64,000 nt of DNA from Serripes groenlandicus (GCA_031761405.1 JASEVX010000033.1:304522-368521); one strand, 5' to 3'. Shown: positions 11,540 to 22,785, counted from the stretch's first letter. Notes: generated from the letters alone by a model not told the origin. Made by a program: numbers and translations.

Positions 11540-12150
11540 TTGTAACATGGCATTTACTATTAGAACAATTTAAAAGAGAATCACCAAAGGATAATTCCTG
11601 TGAAGTTTGGTTGATATCGGTCCAATGGTTTAGGAAGAGATGTTGTTTGAAGCTAAACGTTCATTTTACCCATGTTCTGGTGTCGCCTGACGATATTCAG
11701 TCAATATCTTCATAAGAAAGAAATTATAATGTTTTGCCACGTTGCCTCTTTTCGGAGTCATGGCTGACAATCAGTTTGGCTTGAACTTATCTTGTAGAGG
11801 TTCACTCAAGGAACATTTCTACCAACTGATATTGGAATCGGATAAGCGGATACATGGGAGAATTCTTTTTAATTTGGGGCATTTGTATCCCTTTCTGATG
11901 CCGCAGCAACCAAAGATAAACACAGTATCTATATATGTAAACAATTTGAGAGAGTACCACCAAATGGACATAACTGTGAAATTCGTACAGTGGATAGGAG
12001 GAGATGTCAGTTGAAGCGTAAAGTTAATTTTAAACAGTTTCTGATGCCGCCTCATTGCTACTGGTCCTGAGGTTTCGGAGATGTCTTATAAGGCTTAAAG
12101 TTTACGACGGCGTACGGATGACGACGTACAGAAAATAATCAGAATAGATT
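11540..12150 (+). mobile_element. modular repeat, internal part (GGGCCATGATGGCCC family)
   Basis: Two or three modules have AAAGAGAATCACCAAAGGAT, GTTCACTCAAGGAACATTTC, TTTCTGATGCCGCAGCAACC, then a GACGACGTACAG tail. The family's palindromic start is not present. Confidence 0.5.
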
Positions 12151-12244
12151 ACCTTGAGACTTCAGCTAAGCTTGTTTTGAAAATATGTGTCTGTCCGATT
12201 TTCTGATGGCCCACATATTGAGCATGCAGAATGCGTTTTTTTTT

Positions 12245-12720
12245 TTTACATGCCAAACTGTTTTATACATTACTAGTGGCTATTATAAATTAATGTGCAG
12301 TTATTCATTCAAATTTTCAAATTAGAGTCAAAAATTCAAGTACAATACTGGAGATGAGCAACCAAAAATTATATTTAAATCATTCCGAACTACTACTCTT
12401 TTGGTTGATCGTACTTCTGTTGTCAAAACACTTCTGTGTTTACGGATATCATTGTAAACAATAATAGATCGTATACGCTTGTCCTCTGTTTTATATATGC
12501 TAAACTCTTTTGTATATTATTAAGTTTAAGCCTTTTTATATAAATCTGTTCATTTTTATACAAATTGTTTGTCAAAATTAAAGCTTGCATTCAACAGACA
12601 CTAAAGGTAAAGTATAATACTGGAGATGAACAACCAGAACATCATTCAAAACACAACTGTTTTGGTAGAATATACTTCTAAGTTTACTGATATCATTGTA
12701 AACATTAATATATGGCATAC
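12245..12720. repeat. tandem duplication of about 240 bp
   Basis: ATACTGGAGATGAGCAACCA and ATATCATTGTAAACA occur in both halves (12350 and 12620; 12450 and 12690), with ATGCCAAACTGTTTTATA and ATGCTAAACTCTTTTGTA at their starts. The two copies differ by many substitutions. Confidence 0.6.
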
Positions 12721-12830
12721 TATGAATGTTTCAGTTGGTTAAGTACAGTCAATAAATAGGAAGACACTGTACTGTCATGAATGTTCATGGTGGGATTTCC
12801 ATAGATCTAGTGTGTAATATGATCATTAAA

Positions 12831-13165
12831 CAAAAGGGCCATGATGGCCCTAGTTCGCTCAAGATTTTCCTTCAATTTGACCTAGTGACCTACTTTTTGA
12901 CCTGACATCACCTATGTTCGAACTTGACTTACATATCCTTCAATTCGAAGTAGTGACCTAGTTTTTGTCCTCATATGGCCAAGTTTCGTACTTGTCCAAG
13001 ATGTGATGGAGATGAATGTTCTGATAAACTTTCACGAAGATTGGAAGCAAATGCCTGTAGAGTGTTAACAAGCCCAAATGTTGACGACGCACGACGTACG
13101 GACGCCGGACAAAATGTGATCACAATAGCTCACCTTGAACTTCGTGCTAAAAAGGTACAATGAGC
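12831..13165 (+). mobile_element. GGGCCATGATGGCCC-family element, short copy
   Basis: It starts AAAAGGGCCATGATGGCCCT, AGTTCGCTCA and ends in GACGCCGGACAAAATGTGAT with CACAATAGCTCACCTTGA. The inside has GACCTAGTTTTTGTCCTCAT-type modules. The 62-residue frame at 12975 is a translation of this repeat. Confidence 0.7.
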
Positions 13166-13439
13166 ACTGAATGATATATTCGGGTTGGGGTCAATTCATT
13201 TCCACAAGACCAACAAGAATTTATGATCTGGGAAATATTGCATTTTGGCCTGATGCATCATTACTTGTCTGTCATGGTTGTATTTGACAGACCCTTGTCA
13301 AACTTCCAATTATAAATAATATCTGTTTATTCTCACAATCATCGACTGTTTTACTAGTATTTCGTCATGAATGCTTTGATTAAACTGTCGGCTAAAAGCG
13401 TAAGTTATTCGTCAATACTTCCACCTAATTCGGTTCTTT

Positions 13440-13608
13440 AAGAAGTAACCCTTCCCCGCATACAGAGGTATTTTGACTCATCTGCAACAATTTATCAAAC
13501 TATTGTAGGGAAATTGCTCAAAATGAGTAGTTTCTACTTTTGACAGAATAATTTCAAAGTCGTCTGCTGCAGAAAAGTTTTGTATTGGAAAGGGATATTC
13601 CTTAACCC
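13440..13608. mobile_element. old TTAA element just upstream of the GPCR
   Basis: Left end GTAACCCTTCCCCGCATACA, right end GTCGTCTGCTGCAGAAAAGT and GGAAAGGGATATTCC. It lies within 40 bp of the GPCR start, so it probably sits in a 5' intron. Confidence 0.6.
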
Positions 13609-13628
13609 AATTACGAACAGTCTTACCT

Positions 13629-13638
13629 TTTCTTTCAG
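13629..13638 (+). promoter_or_regulatory. probable splice acceptor before the GPCR start codon
   Basis: A pyrimidine-rich tract ending in tttctttcag lies nine bases before the ATG. This would let a short 5' UTR exon splice to the coding exon. The donor was not identified. Confidence 0.45.
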
Positions 13639-13646
13639 AAACTGCG

Positions 13647-14708
13647 ATGAACAACAGTACAGAACAGATACTGGCGAATGAAACAGCGGCACTTCCGAAA
13701 TGGCAAAAAGTCAGCACCATGCCCTATATAATCACGGTTTTATGTTCGATATGGACTATTGGGGCTAACCTGTTCATCATTGCATGCTTCCTTCGTAATA
13801 GACGTCGAACGTGGACAAGCTTTACACGTCAGACTTGTAGCATGGCTGTTAGCGATTTACTTGTTGGATTGACAGCAGTACCAATCTTGGTTGTTGAGCT
13901 AAAGGGCGGTCATATCAATGCTTTAGTTTGTTTTGGGACGTTTTACTTGTTTTTCTCGATTCAGTGTGTTACATTGTTTCACGTTCTTGGCGTGTGTGTA
14001 TTTAGAAGTATCAACCTAAAAACATTCACTGATCCAATACGAAGGTCAAGTCAATTTACGTACGCCACTTGCGTCATCCTGGTGTCTTGGATGGGACCCG
14101 GTGTTGTTATCTTAGTGCCGTTTGTGGCCTGGGGTCAGTACACACACGGACAGATGTACTGTTCTATTGATACTATTTTTGACAATAATTTTGGAAAGGC
14201 ATTGTGGTTCATTGCCATCTCCTTCTTTGTTACCCAGTGTTTGACCAACCTATTATATATCATAACGTTCTGCCGCTTATGGTTACTCATCCGGAAAGTT
14301 GTACCAATTGACGCCATTGAAATGGAAGACACCATAGGACCTTCACAGACAACGGAAAGATCAATGCAAACCAGTAGGCCTAGTTGTACGTCCAGACGAC
14401 ATGGGGTAAATACGGTGCCAACAACTAACCCATCATGGCCATCTATAAATACCCTCAAAAGTCAGAAACGTGTGTTCGTTACGATAGGCATTCTCCTACT
14501 GATGTTTAACGTGTTCACGTTTCCTGTGACTGCGTCTCTCTTTATTGTAAGCTCTGAATCCATAACCCGAAATATACGGTTCCTCGTTTGTACACTATTT
14601 ATCGTTAATTCGGGTTTAAATCCTATTGTATATGCCACGCGTATTGCGTCATTGAAAAATGCGATTTACACAACTTTAAGAGAAATAGGTAACGTGCTGC
14701 GTTTTTGA
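13647..14708 (+). CDS. divergent class A (rhodopsin-like) GPCR, orphan, single coding exon
   Basis: The 353-residue protein has an extracellular N terminus with glycosylation sequons at Asn2/Asn3 and Asn11 and seven hydrophobic segments: TM1 26-49 (Asn41, position 1.50), TM2 63-85 (Asp70, 2.50, in SDLLVGLTAVP), TM3 92-119, TM4 137-160 (Trp148, 4.50), TM5 186-208 (Tyr204, 5.58), a third loop of about 65 residues, TM6 276-301 and TM7 310-331 with NPIVY (325-329). Cys95 (3.25) and Cys172 can form the usual disulfide. Several switches are changed: DRY is FRS (119-121), CWxP is FTFP (290-293), Pro5.50 is Thr196 and the amine-binding Asp3.32 is Phe102. TM2 resembles biogenic amine or opsin-like receptors, but the missing Asp3.32 argues against an amine ligand. 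A splice acceptor (tttctttcag) at 13629-13638 suggests a 5' non-coding exon upstream. Ligand unknown. Confidence 0.88.
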   Translation: MNNSTEQILANETAALPKWQKVSTMPYIITVLCSIWTIGANLFIIACFLRNRRRTWTSFTRQTCSMAVSDLLVGLTAVPILVVELKGGHINALVCFGTFYLFFSIQCVTLFHVLGVCVFRSINLKTFTDPIRRSSQFTYATCVILVSWMGPGVVILVPFVAWGQYTHGQMYCSIDTIFDNNFGKALWFIAISFFVTQCLTNLLYIITFCRLWLLIRKVVPIDAIEMEDTIGPSQTTERSMQTSRPSCTSRRHGVNTVPTTNPSWPSINTLKSQKRVFVTIGILLLMFNVFTFPVTASLFIVSSESITRNIRFLVCTLFIVNSGLNPIVYATRIASLKNAIYTTLREIGNVLRF

Positions 14709-14711
14709 TAG

Positions 14712-15535
14712 ATATATGATAATTATGTTGTTTTCACTGCTCGGAGAGCTCATAATTTCTTGCCACTTTCCTTGGCTATGACCGGTTATATTATTAAAAC
14801 CAGAGTTATGAGATTTGGTATAGACATGCGTATTTTTCCTAGGAACATGCGTACCAAGGTTCATTTAAAAATGTTTTTGAGTTATGGGGTAATGTTAATG
14901 CTTTGTGACGACGCTGACGACGCAGACAACGACGACGCCAAGGGTATCACAATAACCCGATATTTGTGGGACGGTTGGCCGACAGTCATCCGTTCCAGAG
15001 CCAATAAACTACACAATTAATACACTTTTTTTTCCCGGTGTTTTTACGTTCTGATAGCACAAGGAGCCCCGCCGAAACAAATCATTCTAGGCGGAGTCAT
15101 TTTCACGCCAAACAGATGATGTGATCAAAGCACAGAACGTACTAGCGGGACGATTGTGTTGGTATTCGTAAAATAAGGTTAAGACAGGCGGTTGCATGTG
15201 TATGTGCACAAGAGATGTTTGCCAATATGAATGCATTCCTTTACCAAAGAGTTTAGTCACTTTGAAAAAGCAATATAATTTCAGTATGCCCATTGGCTTT
15301 TTTAATTGACTATGTCAACAACATTCAGATCAGATTCAATTATAACCACTGCAAAGTGTCAGTGCTCTTGTGGGGTGTGGGGTTGATAATCACACATGGG
15401 AAGTTGCCAGCATGTTATTGTAGATTTAAGTGTAAAGATCATCAGGATGTAACATAATTGATGGTCATTAAAGTTAGAAAAAGACAATTTACGTAGTTTT
15501 CTTTTAAAATATTAATAAACACGAGGTCAATTATG
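14712..15535. other. GPCR 3' flank
   Basis: Contains a GACGACGCTGACGACGC stretch at about 14908 like the tails of GGGCCATGATGGCCC-family elements. Otherwise no feature is supported. Confidence 0.4.
15003..15008 (+). terminator. candidate poly(A) signal AATAAA after the GPCR
   Basis: AATAAA occurs about 295 bp after the GPCR stop codon on the same strand, in otherwise unremarkable sequence. Confidence 0.35.
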
Positions 15536-16113
15536 GTCCTTTTTAGCTCACCAGTGTAACATAGCTTATGTCCATGTACTTATAAGGAAATCAAGGCCCT
15601 GACAACTTTTAAAGCTGTATAATGGCTCAAATTGACAATGTTCTACTTTTAATCATCTTAAGATACAATAATGATAAGTGACCCTCTAATTCCCGTTACA
15701 CTCACACCTGTGGGAGCCCTGAATTCTTTGTAGAGAGTCGCCAAATTTTTAGATCGAGTAGCTTAAATTTAAATTTTTACTATACACATGTAAGGAAAAC
15801 AAGCTCTGACCCCTGGTGGCAAAGTGTTTCAATTGATCGGTATAATGTGACGGACAATTATTCTGATAAATTGTCAACGTGCTCAAGTTAAAAATGCAGC
15901 CTCCAAAGTGTTAACAAGATTTTTTTTCTTTTGACATCACAAGACCAAGTTTCGAACTTTGATGGAAATGTATGTTCTGATCAACTGCCATGAAGATCGG
16001 AAGCTTAATGTTGCCTATAGAGTGTTCACAAGGCAATTGTTGACGATGCATGACAAACAACATGTGATCACCATAGCTCACCTTGAGCACCTCCTGCTCA
16101 TGTGAGCTATTAA
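15536..16113 (+). mobile_element. GGGCCATGATGGCCC-family element, degenerate
   Basis: It begins TTTTTAGCTCACCAGTGTAA and ends CACCTTGAGCACCTCCTGCT and ATGTGAGCTATTA, with a GCTCTGACCCCTGGTGGC module inside. The GGCCATGATGGCC start is lost. Confidence 0.55.
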
Positions 16114-16165
16114 TACAAACTGAAGTATGTATGTTTATTAGATTTGTTGTTAACATTGAATATAT

Positions 16166-16295
16166 ATGAGCCGATCCACGAGAAAATCAATATTGGGAAC
16201 GCTGCGTAAAGTATCGATCCGGATCAGCCTCCGCATGCCGCGCAGGCTAATCTGGGCAGGGTCCATCATGGTGGTTTTCTCGTGGAATGGCTCAT
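16166..16295. mobile_element. GAGCCG TIR element, copy 2 (130 bp)
   Basis: ATGAGCCGATCCACGAGAAA and TTTTCTCGTGGAATGGCTCAT form good terminal inverted repeats. The shorter length suggests an internal deletion relative to the copies at 10463 and 17302. Confidence 0.8.
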
Positions 16296-16599
16296 ATTGG
16301 ATTCACGTTTATTATGAACCTGGTCTATCTGTATACACTGGATTTCATGGGGAGACATACTGGGTTTTGATCATTGTCAACGATTGTCTGTCCATCGATT
16401 TGAAAACATCTAGGCATAAATAAGGTAAATCTCTGCAAATGAACGCATGTTTATTGAATGAAGTTGAAAGCATTGTAGCAAAAAGGAAAAGTTGCTCTCA
16501 TATTCTTACAAAGTTTCAACATAGTCAAGTTTGAATTGAAGCTACCAGAGTGTCAACAAGATTTTCCTTCAATTTGGCCTTGTGACCTCTGTTTATTAA

Positions 16600-17120
16600 A
16601 AAGAGTTGAAAACATTATAGCAAAAGGAATAATTGCTCATCATGAGCAGTTGCTCCTTTTGCCACAATATTTTAAATATAGACCGGCGCCAATGCGTCAA
16701 TAAGTATCTGCAAGATGGAAAATGTTCAGAATGATGAATAATTGTGTAGTTTTCACACAAGCTCCGCCCCCTGGTGGCCATGTTTTTTTTAACGGATCAG
16801 AATAATTTGACCACTATTGGTAGAAGGTCACCAAGGAACATTTGTGCAAAATCTTTTCAAATCAGGCCTGTACATTTGGACAAGAAGACTCACATTGTTG
16901 GCACTTTTGCCTCTTTCTGATGCCGAGGCAACCAAAGTTCCCCATGTAATTAAATTATTTGAATAACTTTGAAAGAGAACCGGTAAAGAAACATGTATGT
17001 GAAATTATTTTAAATTTGGTGCATCTATTTATGAGAAGTCGTTTGTAGAAAAAAATGTAAACAGACAGACTGACAGACGACGATGAGGTAAAAACTAAAT
17101 GGATAAGATCACATCGGTTA
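16600..17120 (+). mobile_element. modular repeat (GGGCCATGATGGCCC family), internal part
   Basis: The module GCTCCGCCCCCTGGTGGCCA, GGTCACCAAGGAACATTTG, CCTCTTTCTGATGCCGAGGC and a CAGACAGACTGACAGACG tail are recognisable. A fragment of old TTAA element (16600-16680) precedes it. Confidence 0.55.
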
Positions 17121-17301
17121 ACCGACCTCCGAGGCATTACAACCACTGAAGATCCAGATTAGCATGAGCCTCAGTAAGAACAAGATCTTTACAGTTCGTG
17201 CAAGCATCCGGGAAGCCGTTTGAGAACGTTTTCCCCTGCAAACTTATTGTTCTAGTGTCGTTATATTCACACAGGAGTAGAAGAGACGGATGTGTCAATA
17301 G

Positions 17302-17546
17302 CATAAGCCGTTCCAAGAGAAAACTAACATGATTGACTCTGCGTTAAGTATCGACCTAGGCTAATCCGGGCCGACACATTCCCCGTCTCAGGAGAATAGA
17401 GGTATAGCGTAATGATGCCTGAAACAGAAAATCCACAGGAGGAGAAAAGTGTCAGTCCAGGTAAGCCTGCACGGCATGCTTAGGCTGATCCGGGTCGAGA
17501 CTTTACGCAGAATCAACAATGTTGGTTTTCTCGTGGAACGGCTGAT
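17302..17546. mobile_element. GAGCCG TIR element, copy 3
   Basis: Ends CATAAGCCGTTCCAAGAGAA and TTTTCTCGTGGAACGGCTGAT. The body is about 80 percent like the copy at 10463 by eye, including CCTGAAACAGAAAATCCACA. Confidence 0.8.
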
Positions 17547-17549
17547 ATA

Positions 17550-19060
17550 TAAGTAAGTGCAGGTATGACATCCAATGTTTTAAAACTGTATTACAATAAA
17601 CCATCAACTTCTACAAATATCACCTTTTTTGTCTCAGACATTCCTAGAGTATGCCCAGATGGCTCTATAAATATTAAGTATGTTCCAAGGAACACATGCG
17701 TTGTCTGAGAACAAATGGATGATAAATTGATAAGTTAGAAAATGGCCAGACAAAAAAAAAACGCATGCTGAAATTAAAGTTCTTGGGCATCAGTTCACAA
17801 CCTATCTATATACCAAAGTTTGAAGAAGATATCTTGGAAAATAACTGTTAAATTGGTCAAATAAGTAAGATTGAAAAAGAAATATCAAACTTCAACAAGT
17901 AGCACTCACATGAGTACAATGGCTCTATATGACTCATAAGTAAAAAGTGTTGTTTCTAGACTGTTAGCAAGATGTTTTTCTTTAATCGTCCCATCGGTGC
18001 AAGGTGATATCTGTATTTTCCAAAACTTTCGGGAAATCTATATTTTTTTTTTTTAATTTACAAAAAGGCCAAGATACTTGGCAAAGGTTTGTAATTTTAA
18101 TATTATTCCAGTACTTAATACCTATCTTTCTGTCAATTGTTAAGCAAATCAATTAATGGTTTGTATAATTAAAATGGTAAAAAAGTAAATATCAGCTTTT
18201 AACCACTTCATAATTCCTTAAAATAGTGTATGCAAGAAGGTCATATGTGCTGTCAAGCAAAATTAGTGTTCCCTGGTGAAGATGTGAATAGTTGTTGATA
18301 AGAAAACAATTCCTATGCATATAATTGATCAGCATATTGGATAACATACTTGTGATATAGCACCTTCTTGCATTAACCCTTACCCACATACAACAATTAT
18401 GCAGCAGTAGACTTTAAAAACATATAAAGGACCATAATTTGCAGTATATGCAAGATAAAGTTATCTAACTCGATTATTTACATAGGTGTGATGGATGGGA
18501 AGGCCATGAAGTTTCAATGCAATGCATGAAGTAGTTACTGATATATGGACTCTTAATGTAGTTGCACTCAAACCTTTAACCATAATTTCTAGTAAAACAA
18601 GAGCTTGCCGTAATACAGCATGCTCGACAGTATAGTAACATAAATCTAAGTCGAATTCAATGCAATATATGGCAATACCCAGCGATTGTTTTGTTTGAAG
18701 CATGAATGTCTACACATGTGCATTAATTGAGTCATTGGTAACCTCCTTTCATTTCCGTAGTATTTATATGTCCCAACAGGGGCATAAATTAATTCAGTCA
18801 AAATCTGATGTAGAATTATGGCATTTGTGGCGTGTGAGAAAAGACATTGCGTACAGAACTTTAACCTAATTGTTTAAGTGTAAAAGGACATCATTTAATC
18901 AAAATCTCGTGTCGAGTTATTGTGATGTCACTTTTTGTTAGTATGTCCAGTTTACAATGAACTTCGGCTTTTATATTTACAAGAAGACTGGACAAATTAA
19001 TAGAGATAAAAGCCAAATTATTACAACTGCAAAATAAGCAGGCTAGAGTTATGTCCCATT
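17550..19060. other. no gene recognised
   Basis: AT-rich sequence. A small TTAA-element scrap (about 18376-18425, CCCTTACCCACATACAACAA) is the only item identified. Confidence 0.45.
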
Positions 19061-19063
19061 CTC

Positions 19064-19935
19064 ATTTCCAGACAGACAGGCAATGACGTTTGTTAATGAG
19101 TTATTGAACTATACATGTAACACAAGAGTGTATGAAGGAACACACACATGTCGCCTACAGGTAAGTAACACCATGGCAGACAGACAAGCAATGACGTGTG
19201 TTAATGAGTTATTTGAGTATATATGTAAACACAAGAGTATATGAAGGAACACACATGTCACCTACCAGTCAGTCACACCATGGCAGACAGACAAGCAATG
19301 ACGTGTGTTAATGAGTTATTTGAGTATATATGTAAACACAAGAGTATATGAAGGAACACACATGTCACCTACCAGTCAGTCACACCATGGCAGACAGACA
19401 GGCAATGACGTTTGTTTATGAGTTATTTGAGTATATACTGTATGTAAACACAAGAGTGTATGAAGGAACACACATGTCACCTACCAGTAAGTCACCCCAT
19501 GGCAGACAGACAGGCAATGGCGTTTGTTAATGAGTTATTTGAGTATATATGTAAACACAAGAGAGTATGAAAGAACACACACACATGTCACCTACAAGTA
19601 AGTAACACCATGGCAGACAGACAGGCAATGACGTTTGTTAATGAGTTATTGAACTATACATGGAACACACATGTCACCTACCAGTAAGTCACCCCATGGC
19701 AGACAGACAGGCAATGGCGTTTGTTAATGAGTTATTATAGTATATATGTAAACACAAGAGAGTATGAAAGAACACACACACATGTCACCTACAAGTAAGT
19801 AACACCATGGCAGACATACAGGCAATGACGTTTGTTAATGAGTTATTGAACTATACATGTAACACAAGAGTGTATGAAGGAACACACATGTCACCTACCA
19901 GTAAGTCACCCCATGGCAGACAGACAGGCAATTGA
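19064..19935. repeat. 107-bp minisatellite, about 8 units
   Basis: CCATGGCAGACAGAC recurs at 19171, 19278, 19385, 19497, 19608, 19694, 19805 and 19911, giving units of 86-112 bp. Each holds TTTGTTAATGAGTTATT, AACACAAGAGTGTATGAAGG and CACATGTCACCTACCAGTAA. The 60-residue frame at 19348 is a translation of the array. Confidence 0.9.
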
Positions 19936-20264
19936 CTTTTCCTTGTGTTTATGTATGTTTGCATGGTGCTTCAATAAGCTTTCAACAGTTTTTCAGTTAC
20001 CAGTATTACTGGTCCATTTATCCTGACACCAGCGAGTCAGTCGTAATGTTTACCACAGCTTTCCAAGTGCTAAGGTAGACTGGCAACAGTCCTTATGGTG
20101 ATTTTTCAATGTTACAACTGGAGAGAACTCTAATAGACAAAATATTCATGTATCTAATTATCGTCCTTAGGACCCGACCATAAGTCTATGATTCGGACAA
20201 CAGTTGAAATGCAGCCATATAATAATAAACAGAGCCGTGTGCCAGTCTAGTGCTAAGGAGGCAA

Positions 20265-21178
20265 AGCCATTACTACTATTTTTAAGGTCTTTGGTATGAC
20301 CTGGACGGGAGAGATGGGTCACACCATTCCCTAGGCGGCCCTTAATTGCCACTAGCCACTATACCATGGTCTTTGGTATGACCTGGATGGGGAATGGGTC
20401 ACACTATTCCTAGGCGGCCCTAAAATGCCACTAGCCACCACACCATGGTCTTTGGTATGACCTGGACGGGGTATGGGTCACACTATTCCTTAGGCGGCCC
20501 TTTGCCACTAGCCACTATACCATGGTCTTTGTTTGTTTTGTTTGTTTGGAGTTTAACGCCGCTTTCAACAGCTTTGGTCATATCACGGCGGTCAGTGCAC
20601 CTACCCATGTTTTCCTGGCTTTCCAATACCAGTACTTACACAACATTCTTTCGAAGCCACTGACTACTTTCTCACATAGATCAGAGGTGGGAGGCAATGG
20701 AAAACATCGCCCGAAAGAATGTCGCCGCAACCGGGTATCGAACCCGTGACCTCCAGATCACGAGTCAGATACGCTACCAATTGAGCTACCCGGCCGGGTC
20801 ACCATGGTCTTTGTATGACCTGGACGGGGAATGGGTCACACTATTCCCTAGGCGGCCCTAAAATGCCACTAGCCACCACACCATGGTCTGTGGTATGACC
20901 TGGACGGGGGATGGGTCACACTATTCCCTAGGTGGCCCTTTGCCACTAGCCACTATACCATGGTCTTTGGTACGACCTGGACTGGGAATGCGTCGCACTA
21001 TTCCCTAGGTGGCCATTTTCCACTAGCCACTACACCATGGTCTTTGGTATGACCTGGACGGGGGATGGTTAACACTATTCCCTAGGGGACCCTTTGCCGC
21101 AACACCATGGAGGTATAAACTGGACGGGGGATGGTTAACACTATTCCCTAGATGGCCCTTTGCCACTACACCATGGAG
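20265..21178. repeat. 79-bp minisatellite, about 10 units, split by a SINE
   Basis: CCATGGTCTTTGGTATGACC recurs every 77-79 bp (20364, 20443, 20520, 20802, 20881, 20958, 21035). Each unit contains CACACTATTCCCTAGGCGGC and GCCACTAGCCAC. The array is interrupted at 20534-20800. Confidence 0.9.
20534..20800 (-). mobile_element. tRNA-derived SINE inserted in the minisatellite
   Basis: On the minus strand the head (about 20706-20797) has an A box TAGCTCAATTGGTAGCG and a B box GGTTCGATACC. The tail has AGTTTAACGCCGCTTTCAAC in + orientation and ends in an AAAC-type repeat. Both flanks carry ACCATGGTCTTTG, a 13-bp target duplication. Confidence 0.85.
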
Positions 21179-21390
21179 GCAAGACAAGGACAAATCAAGA
21201 TTTTCAAACATGTAAGTTTTTATTTTAATTGTTATAATTGTCAATATTACTTATCGTTATTTTTATTATCTAACACTGTCAATGACATCAACAAAGCAGA
21301 CATGTTCTATATATATATGTATATTTGACACATGTCTATAGGAAATATATAAAACAACCCAGGTTAATTAATTAAAAATGTTTTTATATC

Positions 21391-21590
21391 TCTTAACCCC
21401 TTCCCACATACAAAAAATCTGCAGTAGAAGTCTTTGAAAAACATGAAGGCAAACATCACTATTAATGAAAGCATAAATAATGAATAACATTAAAAACACT
21501 TGCAAAATGAGTGTTCATATAATGAGAAATTGCTCCTTTTGTTACTACGTTTTTAGAAATTGCCCGATTGAGGGAAATGCTTAAAAAGCC
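21391..21590. mobile_element. old TTAA element, degenerate
   Basis: TTAACCCCTTCCCACATACA at the left and GAAATTGCTCCTTTTGTTAC in the middle; the right end is eroded. Confidence 0.55.
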
Positions 21591-21839
21591 TTTCCTATTT
21601 CAGATAACTATTGATTCTTCTGTAGCAGATGATCACTGAAAACAATAATCATAAATTTCACTTTAATTTTAATCCTTTCCCACATATAGATGCTATCAGA
21701 CGCCAGTGCAGCAGATGACTTTTGAAACGTCTGACAAGGTATGGTGTGAGATCACAGTAGATCACCTCCGACACTTTGTGCTCTGGTGAGCTAAAAATAT
21801 GAAATATCTCTGTACAAAATAGTGTAAAGTTGAATAGAG

Positions 21840-22071
21840 TTAACCCTTTCCCATATACAACAAATCTGCAGCAGATGACTTTCAAAACTAATTGACAAAC
21901 AAATTAAAAATCTCAATAAATCAGCGTTTATACTATATAATAGATTTGAAAACATTGTGGCCAAATGAGAAATTGCTCATCATGAGCAATTTCCCATTTT
22001 GGACACAATGTTTTCAAAAGTCGACTGCTGCAAATGCGTCAAAATGCGTCTAAAAGTGGGAAAGGGGTTAA
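21840..22071 (-). mobile_element. TTAA element, older subfamily, complete
   Basis: Both TTAA ends are intact: TTAACCCTTTCCCATATACA and AAGTGGGAAAGGGGTTAA. The hairpin is GAAATTGCTCAT/ATGAGCAATTTC. The terminal block GCAAATGCGTCAAAATGCGT marks the older subfamily. Confidence 0.85.
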
Positions 22072-22180
22072 CATCCTTTTTTATTGAAACCCTTCCCTTC
22101 ATTATGAGCAATTTTGCCACACTGATTTAAAGGTTGTCTGCAGCAGATGATGGAAAGGATAGGATTGAAAAACATCATAA

Positions 22181-22413
22181 TTAACCCTTTACCTCATATA
22201 AACGCTTTCTGACGCCTCTGCAGCAGATGGCTTTTTGAAAACATAGTGACAAAAGAAGAAATTGCACAAAACGTGCAATTTCTCCTTTTGTCACAATGTT
22301 TTCCACTTTAAGGCATAGGTTATCCATTCAATAATGGAGATTTTCTATGTTTTTACAAAATACGTTCAAAGTCGTCTGCTGCTGCAGAATTGTCGTATGA
22401 GGGAAAGGGTTAA
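22181..22413 (+). mobile_element. TTAA element, young subfamily, complete
   Basis: A 233-bp copy, TTAACCCTTTACCTCATATA to GTATGAGGGAAAGGGTTAA, with the hairpin GAAATTGCACAAAACGTGC. One extra GCT in the right arm gives CTGCTGCTGCAG. Confidence 0.9.
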
Positions 22414-22432
22414 CAATTGAATTCCACAAGAA

Positions 22433-22614
22433 TATTGTAACACTTTCTCACACACAACAAATCTGCAGTAAGAAACTTTGAAATGATCTTGGCAAAGCTA
22501 GTGAAACTCTTTGTAAGTGAAAGTATTATTATAGGATAGAGCTGAAAACATTGCGGCAAAAGTTGTCTGAAACAGAGGCACAAGAAAGCTACTGTATGCA
22601 GCAAAGGGTTGAAT
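22433..22614 (-). mobile_element. old TTAA element, internally deleted
   Basis: Left end AACACTTTCTCACACACAAC, right end GCAGCAAAGGGTTGAA. The hairpin half is missing. Confidence 0.55.
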
Positions 22615-22624
22615 TAAGTAAATG

Positions 22625-22785
22625 TCTATTAATCTGTTCTGACACCCTTGCAGCAGATGATGTGCAATTTCTCTATTTTCCTCTATTCAATTATTGAATT
22701 TTTATTTATGGAGAGTTTCCATATTTTTCCCAAGATGTTTTCAATGTCATCTGCTACAAAATTGTTGTATGCGGGAAAGGGTGAA
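22625..22785 (+). mobile_element. old TTAA element, degenerate
   Basis: CCCTTGCAGCAGATGATG at the left and GTATGCGGGAAAGGGTGAA at the right. Confidence 0.5.

Noticed and set aside
14760..15020. 86-residue frame with an acidic DDADDADNDD stretch
   Set aside because: The acidic run is a translation of a GACGACGC repeat seen in non-coding dispersed elements; no other coding signs.
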